NCBI RefSeq assembly: GCF_047675955.1
Contig: NC_132911.1
Coordinates: forward strand, 75,487,133-75,551,132
DNA: 64,000 bases
DNA from: Chlorocebus sabaeus
Lineage: Eukaryota; Chordata; Mammalia; Primates; Cercopithecidae
Reading direction: 5' to 3'
Shown: one piece after another, positions 1 to 10,379 of the stretch
Layout: each line of letters starts with the position of its first letter
How positions within the stretch are numbered: position 1 is the stretch's first letter
Position numbers and translations under genes: made by a program
Notes under the pieces: generated by a model
The model's input: only the letters and a program-made list of their open reading frames with translations
Database searches by the model: none
What the model was told of the DNA's origin: nothing

Positions 1-197
1 ACATGGTGAAACCTATCTCTACAAAAAGTACAAAAATTAGCCCAGCATAGTGGTGCTGCCTGTAGCCCCAGCTACTCGAGAGGCTGAGGTGTGAGGATCA
101 CCTGAGCCTCGGATGTCAAAGCTACAGTGAGCTGTGATGGCACCACTGCACTCCAGCCTGGGCGACAGATTGAGACCCTGTTTAAAAACAAAAGTTT
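1..197 (+). mobile_element. Alu right arm (AluJ-like), cut by window edge
   Basis: The sequence runs from a degenerate 'acatggtgaaacc' through the Alu 'ccagctactcgagaggctga' and 'cactgcactccagcctggg' blocks to a short A-rich tail. Many substitutions from consensus point to an old AluJ-type copy. The left part lies outside the window. Confidence 0.9.
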
Positions 198-1689
198 CTT
201 CAGACTATAAACTACATTTATATATCGTAAATATGACTTGACTTACTAAAAAAGCATTTACATGGTTTTTCAAAAAGTTATTAGAGTAAAATGCAATTCT
301 TCTTTCTTTTTGGGAGTCAGATATAACTATATAAGTGTCTTCTTTCCCTTAATTTTACATTCATGATTAAATTTTTTAAAACATGTAATTCTGATATGTG
401 CTTTAGCTCCTGAGCAATTTAGTTTATTAAATAAAATTAATAGCAAACCAATGAAGTTCTGCACATTTGAGCACTAAAATGTTTTGCCAAATCAAAACAT
501 TTCACATTGCTTCAAAATTGATTTTAACTATGCAGCTTGTCTCTCTTAGTTTCCTGTCTCCTTCAAAATCTAATACAACATGCTCTTCTTTTCCCTGTAG
601 AGATCTGTCATCTCCTTAAATAATGTTCTTTTGCTAGAGATTGTTACTTTGTTTAAAGCACAGAAACAAAACCCAGTAAGTAAATCTGCCAGTTGCCTAT
701 TTGGTTAATGGTCAGTTGAAATCTATTCTGTCATCCTTATTCTCTCTGCCAGTGTAGTCCAAGGGCTTTCATCAGTAATTTAATCTAACTCTATAATTTG
801 TATCATAAAAAGTACCTCCTTCAAAGAGAAGAAGTTAGAAATACCTTTGTTTCATAAAAGAACAACCTCATTTTAAAAGGATCTCTTGCAAGAGTTTGTG
901 TGAGTGCCTCTTTGTTCTTAGAAAGATTGTGGGAAGTCTCTACCTATGGAAGTCTTCCTTTGACGTATGCCTTTTGTTGTCAAAATCTACCAGCTGTTCT
1001 TTTTTTACCGTAAATTATTTGTTTCCCTAATGCAACATGGCTTGAGAGAAAATGATTAGACCTAGGTATGATTGTTTTAAAACAATGTAGGAAATAGTCT
1101 CCTGTACATTGACATCTAGTTTTCACTTCTAGATTAGTAAAAGTGGCCTTGCTAATAAATTAACTATTTTCAGATAACTATTTAAAACAAATATCTTGTT
1201 AATGGCGAAGAGAGAAAAAAAATGGCAAGCATCCATTATTCTGCACAATGACAAAGGCTTCATTAAATATGTTCATTTTATATGTGCATTCTAAAACTTG
1301 CTGAAATCCAAGATGAAGCTGAGAACCTGATTAATAGAACCCAATTTCAAGCTTATTTAGGAGAAAAATACAAGCCAGTTTTATAAAATAACATTTGTAA
1401 AGCAATTTTTTGTTTTTAGTTTAAGTGGGTCATCAACGTTATAAACACCAAGTGCAGTGAATGTTATTTTTGTAAAGTCATAAATTCATTTATAGTTAAT
1501 CACTTACTATATGCCAGGCTTTGAATTGGATTTCATCTTCATCCTTAAAGAGCATACTTACATCTAGAGGGGAAGCAGATATATAAATAAAAGAGCAATA
1601 GTTGTACAATAAGTTTCATAATAAGTTCTCCCTTGATATCTTTATTTACAATTTGAAAAGTATTTTTACCTCCATCTGCAAAACTTTCT

Positions 1690-2045
1690 AAATACGATAT
1701 CTGCATATGAAAGCACAAATAAGTATTTTTTTTACAGAAATGAGAAGTACATACTTTTTTGCAGACCTGCTTTTTCACTTAATCCATCCTGGCAGTTATT
1801 CTATATCAGTACATGAAGCTTTGCATCTCTAATGCTTTTAAGTGACTGCATCGGTATTCCATTATGTGGATGTGCTATTTAACCAGTCCCCTGGGGTGAG
1901 CATTTAGGTGGTTTCCAGTATTTACTATTGCAAACAGTTCTACAGTTCATGCATGTGCAAGTGCATCTGTAGGATAAATTCCTAAAACTGTAATACTTAA
2001 GTCAGAGGGTATATGCTTTAAAAACTTTGAAACATTGTAATTAAC
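1690..2045 (-). mobile_element. L1M (old L1) 3' fragment, antisense
   Basis: The plus strand shows the reverse complement of the L1 ORF2 end and 3' region: a 'ttactattgcaaacag' block, then 'aggataaattcctaaaactg' and 'gagggtatatgcttt'. This spacing is typical of old L1M copies. Edges are approximate. Confidence 0.7.
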
Positions 2046-2559
2046 ACATTTTTAATTCAGGAAAATTCTATTTACATATGTGTATCCACATACCCAGCTT
2101 TTTATATGGTTGGATGTTATATGTAGTCTAAAGGTATAAATGCTAAATATCAGATGAGGGAGGATGGAGGAAGGAGATTTTTGAAGTTGCTCCAGTAGGC
2201 AAGAAGAACAGGAAGGATGTGTCATTGTTTTCCCATCAGGCAAAATTTTGGTTCTGGAGACACAAAAGCATGTGCTAATTTTAGGCCCTGATACCTACAT
2301 CTCTCAATATATGCCTAATCTTGATAAACGAATCATATGCATGTTACAGTTCCAGCTGTCATTTCTGTTAAGATTTGTGGGTAGCTCTGTTTTTAGTCCC
2401 AGGGCTTCAGCAACCTGAGAGAATATCTCCGTGTAAGTATCCCATGTTCTGCCCATCTGAATGTCAAGCAAATGAATTCAGCTATCCCAAACCAGTTGGC
2501 CCACTCAGACATGATTTGGGGTTAATTCCCACCCACCGCCGAGTCACATGAACTCTCTC

Positions 2560-3085
2560 TTCACAATATGTCTTGCATCTATCACACCCACTCCATTTCC
2601 ACTGTAATTCTACCTAGTTTCTCCGCTACCAGCCAGAAACATCTTTAGTCCATCCTTCCCCAACTGCTGCCCTAAATTGCTTAAAATACTCCCACCTTTT
2701 TGTGTCTCTTGGCACTGAGGAAGTGTTAGCCTCTCGCCTGTTCCATTTACAAGATAAAAGTCTAAACTCCTTAGTTAAATATTCCAAGTGCTGCTACCTT
2801 GACAAACCTCCTTAACATTTCTATGATTTTACACACCAGTACAGCCCTCTCCCCAACAGGTCAATTACTCCTCCTAACTGGGAACCCTATCCACTTCCCC
2901 TCCACCTCTCCAGCTTTGCCCATTCTTCAAATTCAGCTCAAGCTCAGCTTATCCTTACCTTAGCCCAGGTCACAACTGAGCTCTCTTCTTTCTGAATTTA
3001 TCTTTTTAATTCTTAATCCCTCATTGCCTTATATTGTAATAAAATTGTTTCATCAGATATAGCTTGCCTGCTGGTCAGCTCTTGG
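2560..3085 (+). mobile_element. L2 fragment
   Basis: Several L2 3'-region landmarks occur in order: 'agtctaaactccttag', pyrimidine-rich 'cctctccagctttgcccattc', 'aaattcagctcaagctcag' and a 'tgagctctcttctttctgaat' block. The copy is strongly diverged, as expected for an ancient mammalian LINE. Confidence 0.6.
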
Positions 3086-3214
3086 CATTGGGGGATATAT
3101 GTCTTGTGTGTATGACATATCTACTGTAGCTACGTTGCTATGCATGTAAAAGACTTTGTTTTGGTAATAAAGTCACAGACTTTCTTTGACCTAGAAGCAA
3201 CCCTGAGTCATTTT

Positions 3215-3350
3215 CCCTAAACCCTCATGTTATAAAGAAACTAGGGGTTCAGGCAGACTGTGCCATAATTGAAGGTCACAGAGCTAATGTCAAAGTTGAG
3301 AATATAACCCGGGTCTCCTCATTCTGGCATGTATTTTTCTTTTCCTCTTT
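3215..3350 (+). repeat. MIR fragment
   Basis: The core resembles MIR: a degenerate 'aaagaaactaggggttcaggc', then 'gaaggtcacagagctaatgt' and 'gaatataacccgggtctcc'. These match the tRNA-derived SINE body in the + orientation with many substitutions. Confidence 0.6.
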
Positions 3351-4964
3351 TGCCACCATTTCTCTCTGATTTCACAGAAGAAGAAATGTTTTTTCTAGTG
3401 GCTAAACATTGATGCAAAAGAAAAAAAAGTTTACTTTTTATCCAGTTGTCCTGAGAAGCTTTTTATAAATGCATAAAATCTTCACATTGGTACATACTTA
3501 GGGAAAATATTACCATTGTGCAGTATTAGTTCTGATTGTTAACAGGAGTTTGACACCTCCTCTCCTCTAGACTCAGTCTTCTTATAGTCATTCACTTAAT
3601 ATAAAATGTGCATGTCTTAAGGAAGTCCACTATTTTTGTGAGAATGAAACTGCTAACTACAGCCGACATCACTACCCTGCATGCCATGAAAGAGTGCAGA
3701 GGATAGAGTTGCTATCCTTGTGGGTGGAGTGTCCCCAGAGTCTACCAGTTTTCTTTCATGTACGCCTAAGATTTGCAAAGTTTTCATTGTAGAACCTTTG
3801 GCACTTCTGCCCACATAAATGGCCCATCCCCACTGCATTGTGATGAGTTGTCTGTAAGGAAGTTTCATCCTTTGACCTCATTTCAGGGTGCTGCTTGACC
3901 AGATGGTTCTTACTAATACTCTCTACAGGAAGACTAAAGCCATTCGTATTTTAGTGCCAGTAAACAAGCCAACTAGGGTTGTTTGTGGATTATTTCACCT
4001 TTCCAGATAGTGTTGAATATGGTTTAAAAGAAAAACATAAGCGTTCTCTAGCTGGCATCAACCCACACACATGTACAGATGAGACACACAGCCATTGAAC
4101 CAGTCCTTTGTTTACTATGAAATTAAATGCCCACTTTATACTTTATGTACCAAAGAATTAGCTGGATTTTTTTTTTCAGTTCTTTTTTTGATTTCTCTGA
4201 GAGTCATGGCATTCTTCAGTGCAGGATTCTGATTGCACCGATAGTTTTTAGATTTGCATTGTTAATGGTTCTAACTTGTCTGTGGGGAGCATATGGAACC
4301 TCAGACAATTGACGTGCAAAATAATTTGACTGAACCTGCTCTGAAAAAAGGTGTTGCACTTCGCACAAGTATTTTTATATGTTTTCATGAAGATGGTTGT
4401 CCTAAAAGTTTCTAGATGATTATCTGAAGAGCTTTCAGCATCCTTTGTTACATCCTGAGATAATAGTACTTAAGATCAATAGGAATACTATCTAATCCCT
4501 TTATCTGTTGACAAGAAACTTTGAGGAAGGGCAATAATGATTGGCAAATCTAGTAAGAAAAACAATTAGAAATAAAGAGGATATAAAAATAGATACCAAG
4601 TAGGTGGTTAAATAGCAACACTGCACAGTTGAATACCTGAAAACTTTTAAAATAGTTTTAAAATGTGTCTAAAATTTGAGATTAAGTAGTAAAATGAGTA
4701 GGATGCTGAATGGTACATACTTGATAAACACATAAATTCAACTATGTTTGAGTATGTACATATATGAACATATAAAGAAATGTTTATAGTGGTGAGCTTT
4801 GTGTAGTAGGATAAGAAATGATTTGTTTTTCTTTATAGGGTTCTATATTTTACAACATGAGTTTCTGTTCTAATGAAGAGGAAAGCTGTAACTGATCAAA
4901 CGTTTTTCTAACCCAGGCCTATGAATCATAATCACTCTTTTCCAGGGTCTCTTATCCCACAGAG

Positions 4965-5072
4965 AATGGATGGGGATGGGGATGGGGATGGGGATGGCGA
5001 TGGGGATGGCGATGGGGAGGGGGAGGAGGATGGCGATGGGGAGGGGGAGGGGGAGAGGGAGAGAGAGATTGA
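4965..5072 (+). repeat. (GGGGAT)n / (GGGGAG)n G-rich minisatellite
   Basis: A tandem array of about 17 hexamer-like units begins as GGGGAT, mixes in GGCGAT, and drifts to GGGGAG and GAGAGG before ending in a GA run. The + (sense) strand has many consecutive runs of three or more G with 2-3 base spacers, so it could form G-quadruplexes in EYA1 pre-mRNA as well as in DNA. Translation of the opposite strand gives only a Ser-Pro repeat, which is an artefact. Confidence 0.95.
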
Positions 5073-5130
5073 ACCTGTGCTATGGTGCTGATAATTTACA
5101 CAGCTGAATAGAAAGCCCACAGAGAACAGG

Positions 5131-5345
5131 TAGGAGGCATTATAGCATATGAGCTTCAGAGTCACACCTGGTATGGATCTTGGCTTCACTCCTTACTGGC
5201 CATTTATTTAAACCTCTCTGTTCCATCACTAAGCCTCAAGTTCCTTTTTTTTTTTTTTAACTAGTACAATAGTAATAATAGTACCTCTGTCTGTCTGAGG
5301 TGCATAGCATAGTGCCTAACACAATATCCAATAAATCATAACTAT
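5131..5345 (-). repeat. MIR, antisense, interrupted by a T run
   Basis: The plus strand shows the MIR reverse complement: 'gagcttcagagtcacacctg', a degraded 'ctccttactggcc', the 'aataatagtacctctgtct' block and 'gtgcctaacacaatatccaa'. A run of 15 T near 5248 interrupts it. Confidence 0.65.
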
Positions 5346-5377
5346 TGAGATTTATGAATTAGGAGTTTATTACAAAT

Positions 5378-5752
5378 AAACTCCTTAGCAGGGCTTACTA
5401 GGCCCTGCATCAGTTGCCTCCTGCAGCCACTCATGTCACCAGCCAAGTCTTTCTCTCATACGTATCTAGTATGCCAACAATAAATTTCTCCATTATTTTC
5501 TGTCCCCCAATGCACATAACCATCAGTTTTTCTGAATGTTAATCCTTCATACCTAGCTCAACTATCACCTCCTTTCAGATATTTTCCCAGTTCATTAGGC
5601 AAAGGTAATTGCCCACCTCCTACAAGCCATAAATGAACACTGATGATTGTTGTACATTTTTGCTACTCAAAATACGGGAGGGAGTGACACATGCATCTCT
5701 GTATCTTCTACACCTGGCACACTGTGCTCTGTATGAATGAATGCACAATGCT
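5378..5752 (+). mobile_element. L2 3' fragment
   Basis: Landmarks of the L2 3' end are present: 'aaactccttagcagggctta' followed by 'ctaggccctgcatcag', a central 'agctcaactatcacctcctt', and near the end 'cacctggcacactgtgctct' followed by a tgaatgaatg tail. Order and orientation fit a + strand copy. Confidence 0.65.
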
Positions 5753-6042
5753 AGGTCTTACAGTGTGAAGTTGCCAAGTAGAGCATCCTTCTAGAAATCT
5801 ACAAAGAAATACTTAGTACTCATTTCTGGGCTGTTCTGTTATCACTCAATAACAGATACATATACAGATACACCAAAATAGTCTTGAGTCCAGAAAGGTC
5901 TACATATTGGAATGTGGTATGTGATTTCAACAGATAATCTGAGGCAAATACATTGTTCATAAGTAATAGTTTGTATCCCAGTATGTAGCAGCTATGTGAT
6001 CTATATATCAAAATAGTCAGTGGCTTTCACTGTTACCTACAC

Positions 6043-6087
6043 ATTAAAAAAAAAAAAACAAAAACAAAAACAAAAAAACAAAAAAAA
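6043..6087 (+). repeat. A-rich (AAAAAC)n tract
   Basis: An A homopolymer runs into AAAAAC-type units. No SINE body precedes it, so it may be an expanded A-rich tract rather than a retroposon tail. Confidence 0.9.
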
Positions 6088-6646
6088 CCTCATTTCTGTT
6101 TGCTTCTATGCCAAATTCTCCTATTAGTCTGAAATTTTTCCAAATTTCTCGGAACTGTAATTGCAAATTATACTCCAGACTCCACATTATTTTCTTTTGC
6201 CTAAGAATCCTATTCTATAAGGTAAACAGAATTTTGTCCTCTGGAGGGTGACGATTATCTTTCCCTTAAAAAGGTTTTGCTGACGTATTAGTACTTACTA
6301 TAGTGCTTTGGAAACATAAAAGTTCCTCACATTTTCACCCTTCATGGATGATGTAACTTCTGATTTCTTCTCCTTTTCCTTGTCCTTGGTTTATTCACGT
6401 GCATCACAAACATTCCCACTACTTAAACTAGAGTTTTAGATTGAGGTTTAAAGAACAACTACAAAAACCTAAAACAAAACAAAACAAAACTTTAGATGTT
6501 CATTTAAAATGTTTTCCATATGGTAAAGCCATTTTAAGGTCAATATGAAGAATAACTGAAGGAAATAAATGGAAAAGTTGCTTTGTATGTGAGCCACAAT
6601 TAAGTTAGAAAAAATGTAAACTACTACTAACTAAGGAAAACTGCTT

Positions 6647-6675
6647 AAAGCTTGTACTCATAAAGTACAAGCTTT
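6647..6675. repeat. Perfect 12-bp inverted repeat, 5-nt loop
   Basis: AAAGCTTGTACT (6647-6658) is followed by a five-base spacer and then its exact reverse complement AGTACAAGCTTT (6664-6675). It lies in EYA1 intronic DNA about 650 bp upstream of the terminal exon. No function is implied; short perfect palindromes also arise by chance in AT-rich DNA. Confidence 0.95.
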
Positions 6676-6850
6676 TTAAACTTTCAGCATGAAAAACCCA
6701 CTGGATACATGAAAAGCTGCCATATTTGGCAACATTCTTTTATTTAAAGCTTGGAATTGGCATTCAAGTCACAGTGTAGATCCAGTTAGGAAATACCCAT
6801 CCCCTTCAAAGAAACACACTCTAGATTACAATTTAAAACTCAGTCTAGTA

Positions 6851-7135
6851 TTTTTTTTTTTTTTTTTTTTGAGACGGAGTCTCGCTCTGTCCCCCTGGCT
6901 GGAGTGCAGTGGCCCCATCTCGGCTCACTGCAAGCTCCACCCCCCCGGGTTCACGCGATTCTCCAGCCTCAGCCTCCTGAGTAGCTGGGACTACAGGCGC
7001 CCGTCACCGCGCCCGGCTAATTTTTTGTATTTTTAGTAGAGACGGGGTTTCACTGTGTTAGCCAGGATGGTCTCTATCTCCTGACCTTGTGATCCCCCCG
7101 CCTCGGCCTCCCAAAGTGCTGGGATTACAGGCGTG
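6851..7135 (-). mobile_element. AluY-type, antisense, with target-site duplication
   Basis: A long T tail leads into 'gagacggagtctcgctctgt', and both monomers are present, ending at 'gggattacaggcgtg'. The last ~17 bases of the usual 5' end are missing. The copy is flanked by the direct repeat 'tcagtctagtatt' (6840-6852 and 7136-7148), which marks the insertion. Low divergence indicates a fairly young AluY-lineage copy. It lies in antisense orientation only ~190 bp upstream of the EYA1 terminal splice acceptor. Confidence 0.95.
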
Positions 7136-7286
7136 TCAGTCTAGTATTCTTAGGGGAGGATTAAGTTTGAATTTTTGTTTTAAACAGATGTGATGTTAAG
7201 ATGTTAGCTGGCATTTTCCATGATACTGAAAATGGGGGTGAGCATGGGAGTGGATTTCCAAAAACACTGGCAGGGCTGGTGCTGGG

Positions 7287-7323
7287 TGCTCTGTCCTCAC
7301 GTGTATGTGTGCCTCTGCTGCAG
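7287..7323 (+). promoter_or_regulatory. EYA1: Splice acceptor of EYA1 terminal exon
   Basis: The intron ends in 'gtgcctctgctgcag', a pyrimidine-biased stretch and a consensus cAG just before the codons H-A-M-P-F-W. The exon starts in phase 0 at CAC. The acceptor is inferred from where homology to the EYA1 C-terminus begins. An in-frame reading continues upstream of the AG (as LLQ), but those residues do not match the EYA1 sequence I recall before this point (GAKK). Confidence 0.85.
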
Positions 7324-7404
7324 CACGCGATGCCCTTCTGGAGGATCTCCAGCCACTCAGACCTCATGGCCCTGCACCACGCCTTGGAACTGGAGTACCT
7401 GTAA
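7324..7404 (+). CDS. EYA1: EYA1, terminal coding exon (C-terminus of EYA domain)
   Basis: This exon encodes 26 residues plus stop, beginning HAMPFWRISSHSDLMAL and ending HHALELEYL. From memory of the family, this is the exact C-terminus of EYA1. EYA4 and EYA2 differ at several positions here (EYA4, for example, has N after the first H and LLALHQ). EYA1 is a transcriptional coactivator of SIX proteins and a haloacid-dehalogenase-type protein phosphatase. It acts in branchial arch, ear and kidney development, and human mutations cause branchio-oto-renal syndrome. The segment is the last helix of the C-terminal EYA domain and carries no catalytic residue; those lie in upstream exons outside the window. 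The reading frame is intact, so this looks like the functional gene and not a retrocopy: an intron precedes it and a long unique 3' UTR follows. Confidence 0.93.
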   Translation, partial: HAMPFWRISSHSDLMALHHALELEYL

Positions 7405-7899
7405 CAGAGCTCGGCACTTTGACACCACACAGCTGCTCTGTGACCAGGGACAGTTCCAGCAGGCCCCAGTCTCACATCAGCGCCGGCCTCCAGAACTTAG
7501 CAATTTCCACCTGCTGATGCGCAGCTGCTGTCAGTCTTGACCTCTGCCCTTGTGGTGAATGGAGGACCACGTCTATTTCTTCAGAACAGCTGTTGACTCT
7601 AGTACTGTGAATCCAATGAAAATAAGCCATGAGAATGTTCTAGCACAGCGTAATGTGTCTGCCACATTAACTACACGGTTCAAACCTGTGAAGAAAGGAC
7701 CTGCAAACGCTTCAGTTGTTAGCATTTTCAATGTGATATAAACAGCTTCTCCAATACAGCAAACCTAATTGCACAACAGAGACTGAAATGTGTTTCCTGA
7801 ATACCAGTGGAGGAATTTTCTTGTAAAGAAGGTTTACTTTTTGGTGTCTCATACCCAGGGTAATCTGTACATCTCTACTTATTTATGAACAGACTTTTT

Positions 7900-7980
7900 A
7901 AAAAAAAAAAAAAAAAAAACAGCTTTATTGAGGTATAATTCACATACCCTACAATTCACCTAACATTTTTAACATCAAAT
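7900..7980 (-). mobile_element. A-tract plus L1M 3'-end scrap inside the EYA1 3' UTR
   Basis: Twenty A residues precede 'ctttattgaggtataattca' and a 'cacataccctacaattcac' block, similar to the reverse complement of old L1M 3' sequence. The match is short, so the family call is tentative. Confidence 0.45.
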
Positions 7981-8580
7981 AATTGAAGAGACAATAGCAT
8001 TAGAAATAAGTGATTAAAGGCCTCTGCCTCACAACATGGCAAGTACAGTACTTTGAATTTTAGCACATCGCATAGTAGTTTTAAGTATGTCTAATTTAAA
8101 CGTATAATATGTACATCACTGAGACAATCATGTACAGAAAGAATTTTTGGTGTAAATTTGTAATAATGGATGATTCTTTTACATATTGTTTAGGGAAATG
8201 ATATTGAAAGGTAGCAATGCCTTGATAGTGAAGCATGAGGCAGCATGTGCACAAACTCAGGTGCCATGCCTTATCTAAGTATTGGGTATAAATATGTAGA
8301 TAATGGATTTTTTTTTAGATACTGTTGTCAAGACCAAAAGCATGGATGTCAAGTGTCAGTAAGGATTTTGTTTTCTAAAATTTTTTCCTGCATCAGTTCT
8401 TCTGAGGGCCTTGATGAAATAACACAGCAGTTTCTTAAACAATTCGAAAAAAAATGAGTTCTCCTACCACCTCACTTTTTCATTTCCACACTAATGTATT
8501 ATATGTAACTACTTGGAAAAAATAATTATTCAAATGCTTCTTCCCACAAAGAATATAGATGATAGTAGATATATTTTATT

Positions 8581-8586
8581 AATAAA
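8581..8586 (+). promoter_or_regulatory. EYA1: Internal AATAAA (possible proximal poly(A) signal)
   Basis: A canonical AATAAA lies in the EYA1 3' UTR about 1.18 kb after the stop. Use of this site would shorten the UTR by about 700 nt. Nothing in the sequence alone shows that it is used. Confidence 0.4.
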
Positions 8587-9280
8587 ATGGTTCATGAATT
8601 GGAGACTAACAAAGTTTTCATGTGCTCAGAATTATTATCGTGTCTGCATTTTCCTTCGATAAAGGAAGACACACGATGCTAATCCGGAAATCAGCAAGCT
8701 TTGCATTACTCCCTACGTGCATATTTTCTCTTTCTTCTTCCCACCCTGAGGAAAGTTCATTGCCATTGTCATCACCGTGGAAACAATGTTCCTCTCCACC
8801 TGCATTATGTACTACATGACAGGCATCAATCTGGGGAATTAAAATGATCACCTTTGTCACACCATCAGAGTTTCTCCAAAAGTGGTCCGTTTGGCTGGGC
8901 AATATTTTCTCTAATCAAACACAATCCATTGTCATGAAATTACCCTTAGGATGAGTCTTCTCTAATCATATATTAGGGAAAAGAAACACCAGCTTTGACC
9001 CAAAGTAGCCGAAGAGCTACTTCATTCTTTTCTGAAGTTGTGTGTTGCTGCTAGAATTAGTCATTTGTGAATTATCCAAATTGTTTAAATTCACAATTGA
9101 ATTAGTTTTTTCTTCCTTTTTGCTTGAAGCAAACAGTTGACAATTTTTTAACCTTTTCATTTTATGTTTTTGTACTCTGCAGACTGAAAAGACAAAGTTT
9201 ATCTTGGCCTTACTGTATAAAGGTGTGCTGTGTCCACCGTTGTGTACAGAATTTTTCTTCATTAATTTTGTGTTTAAGTT

Positions 9281-9286
9281 AATAAA
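9281..9286 (+). promoter_or_regulatory. EYA1: AATAAA, likely distal poly(A) signal of EYA1
   Basis: A canonical hexamer is followed 15-20 nt later by 'tgtgatgtactgtaagc' and then the U-rich 'ctttttctcttggttat', a plausible downstream element. Cleavage would fall near 9300-9305. The resulting UTR length fits the known EYA1 transcript size. Confidence 0.7.
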
Positions 9287-9303
9287 ATTGATTTGTGATG
9301 TAC

Positions 9304-10050
9304 TGTAAGCTCCCTGACTGTCGGGATCATCTTTTTCTCTTGGTTATATGAAATAGCAGGATCTTGGTTGCATTAGGACACCCAAAGTCTAACAAAAGGA
9401 AGTTGTATGAAATAACTGCAGTGATGGCTTTATCAGCCCTTTAGGGGACTGAACTTGCAGGGTAACAGCTGTTTCTTTGATCACTGTAAGTACTGGTGAA
9501 TGGAAAAGTTTTTCACTTCTCCAAAAATTACATAAACTAGACCCTTACTCAAATTTACCTGCTGTAGAACATAATTCAGCATTAAGTATCTTGGATTGCA
9601 GAGCGGATTTAGCCACTGACATACCCAAGAGACAACACTATACAGCAGTTTCATCAATAAAGAATGCCCACAACAGATACCTCTATGATTTGGCCAGATT
9701 AATCACTGACACCTATAAAACAGCACAACTGGCTTCCTCCTGAGAGTTTAGTCTTAGAAGCACACATTCAAACATGAAAACACATGAAAATAAACATGCA
9801 CTGCTTCACCCATTTGTCAGGCCCCTGATGTGTATTTTTCATACACACACACCAGGTCAAGTGGCCTGAATCATGAGATGCCTGAGCATACCCTGACACC
9901 CCAAGAATGAAAAGACTTTGGGGAAAATCTTAAAGAGAGACAGTGGTGGGCAGCAAAGGGGTTTTTAGGGCTTAAATTAAGAAAGTATAAAAAATAGGCC
10001 AAATGGAGGGCATACCCAGAAGATGAGTTTTCTAAAGCACCACCTCTAAC
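9304..10050. other. Unassigned single-copy-looking DNA just past EYA1
   Basis: I see no recognisable repeat or coding sequence. The reading frames here are short and have no family signature. Termination-associated sequence may lie here but has no clear motif. Confidence 0.6.
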
Positions 10051-10054
10051 ATTA

Positions 10055-10345
10055 CAACTCCTGGTCAAAATTTTTAATGGCTCCTCTTTGATCATGGTTT
10101 TAGGGCTCAGATTTCTCCCCTTGGCATTCTAGAGCCCCCAAATACAGTCTCTACTTTGTTCCCAGCATTCTCTCTCCTTACTGAAATTAGCAGATCATCA
10201 GTACACTAGGCTAGCATACTAAGCTCTTTAATGCATCAAACAGCTCTCAAGCATCTCTGCCACATCTTTGTTCAAAGCATTCTCATTGCCCAAAATGACT
10301 TCCTTCACCCCATCCTCAGTCCACCCAAATCATGTCCAGTTCCAG
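10055..10345 (+). mobile_element. L2 fragment
   Basis: A degenerate L2 3'-half order is visible: 'tttttaatggctcctctttg', a 'cattctagagcccccaaata' block, 'gcatctctgccacatctttg' and 'tgacttccttcaccccatcc'. Strongly diverged. Confidence 0.5.
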
Positions 10346-10379
10346 TTCTTCCTCCTCTACAGACCTTTTTTTCCCTACC

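Larger units (their letters stand above)
1..7323 (+). other. EYA1: EYA1 terminal intron, 3' part
   Basis: The sequence upstream of the EYA1 terminal exon is intronic by inference, because the exon at 7324 opens after a splice acceptor in phase 0. I looked for the preceding EYA1 exon (the region ending in GAKK) and did not see it, so the window starts inside the last intron. Besides the repeats listed separately, 198-1689, 2050-2559, 3365-4960 and 5760-6840 hold AT-rich single-copy-looking DNA in which I recognise nothing. Confidence 0.75.
7405..9303 (+). other. EYA1: EYA1 3' untranslated region
   Basis: From the stop codon the sequence continues without a recognisable intron boundary to an AATAAA at 9281. 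This gives a 3' UTR of about 1.9 kb, which agrees with the long 3' UTR I recall for EYA1. It is AT-rich with scattered AUUUA (for example 7881-7885) and contains an A-tract with an old L1-derived scrap at 7900-7980. The exact cleavage site is inferred from the poly(A) signal only. Short reading frames inside it, on either strand, look non-coding. Confidence 0.8.

Noticed and set aside
4932..5189. 85-codon Ser-Pro repeat protein on the minus strand
   Set aside because: It is just the translation of the (GGGGAT)n simple repeat.
7161..7475. Minus-strand and alternative-frame open readings over the EYA1 exon
   Set aside because: They are shadows of the real exon on the + strand, whose frame alone matches EYA1.
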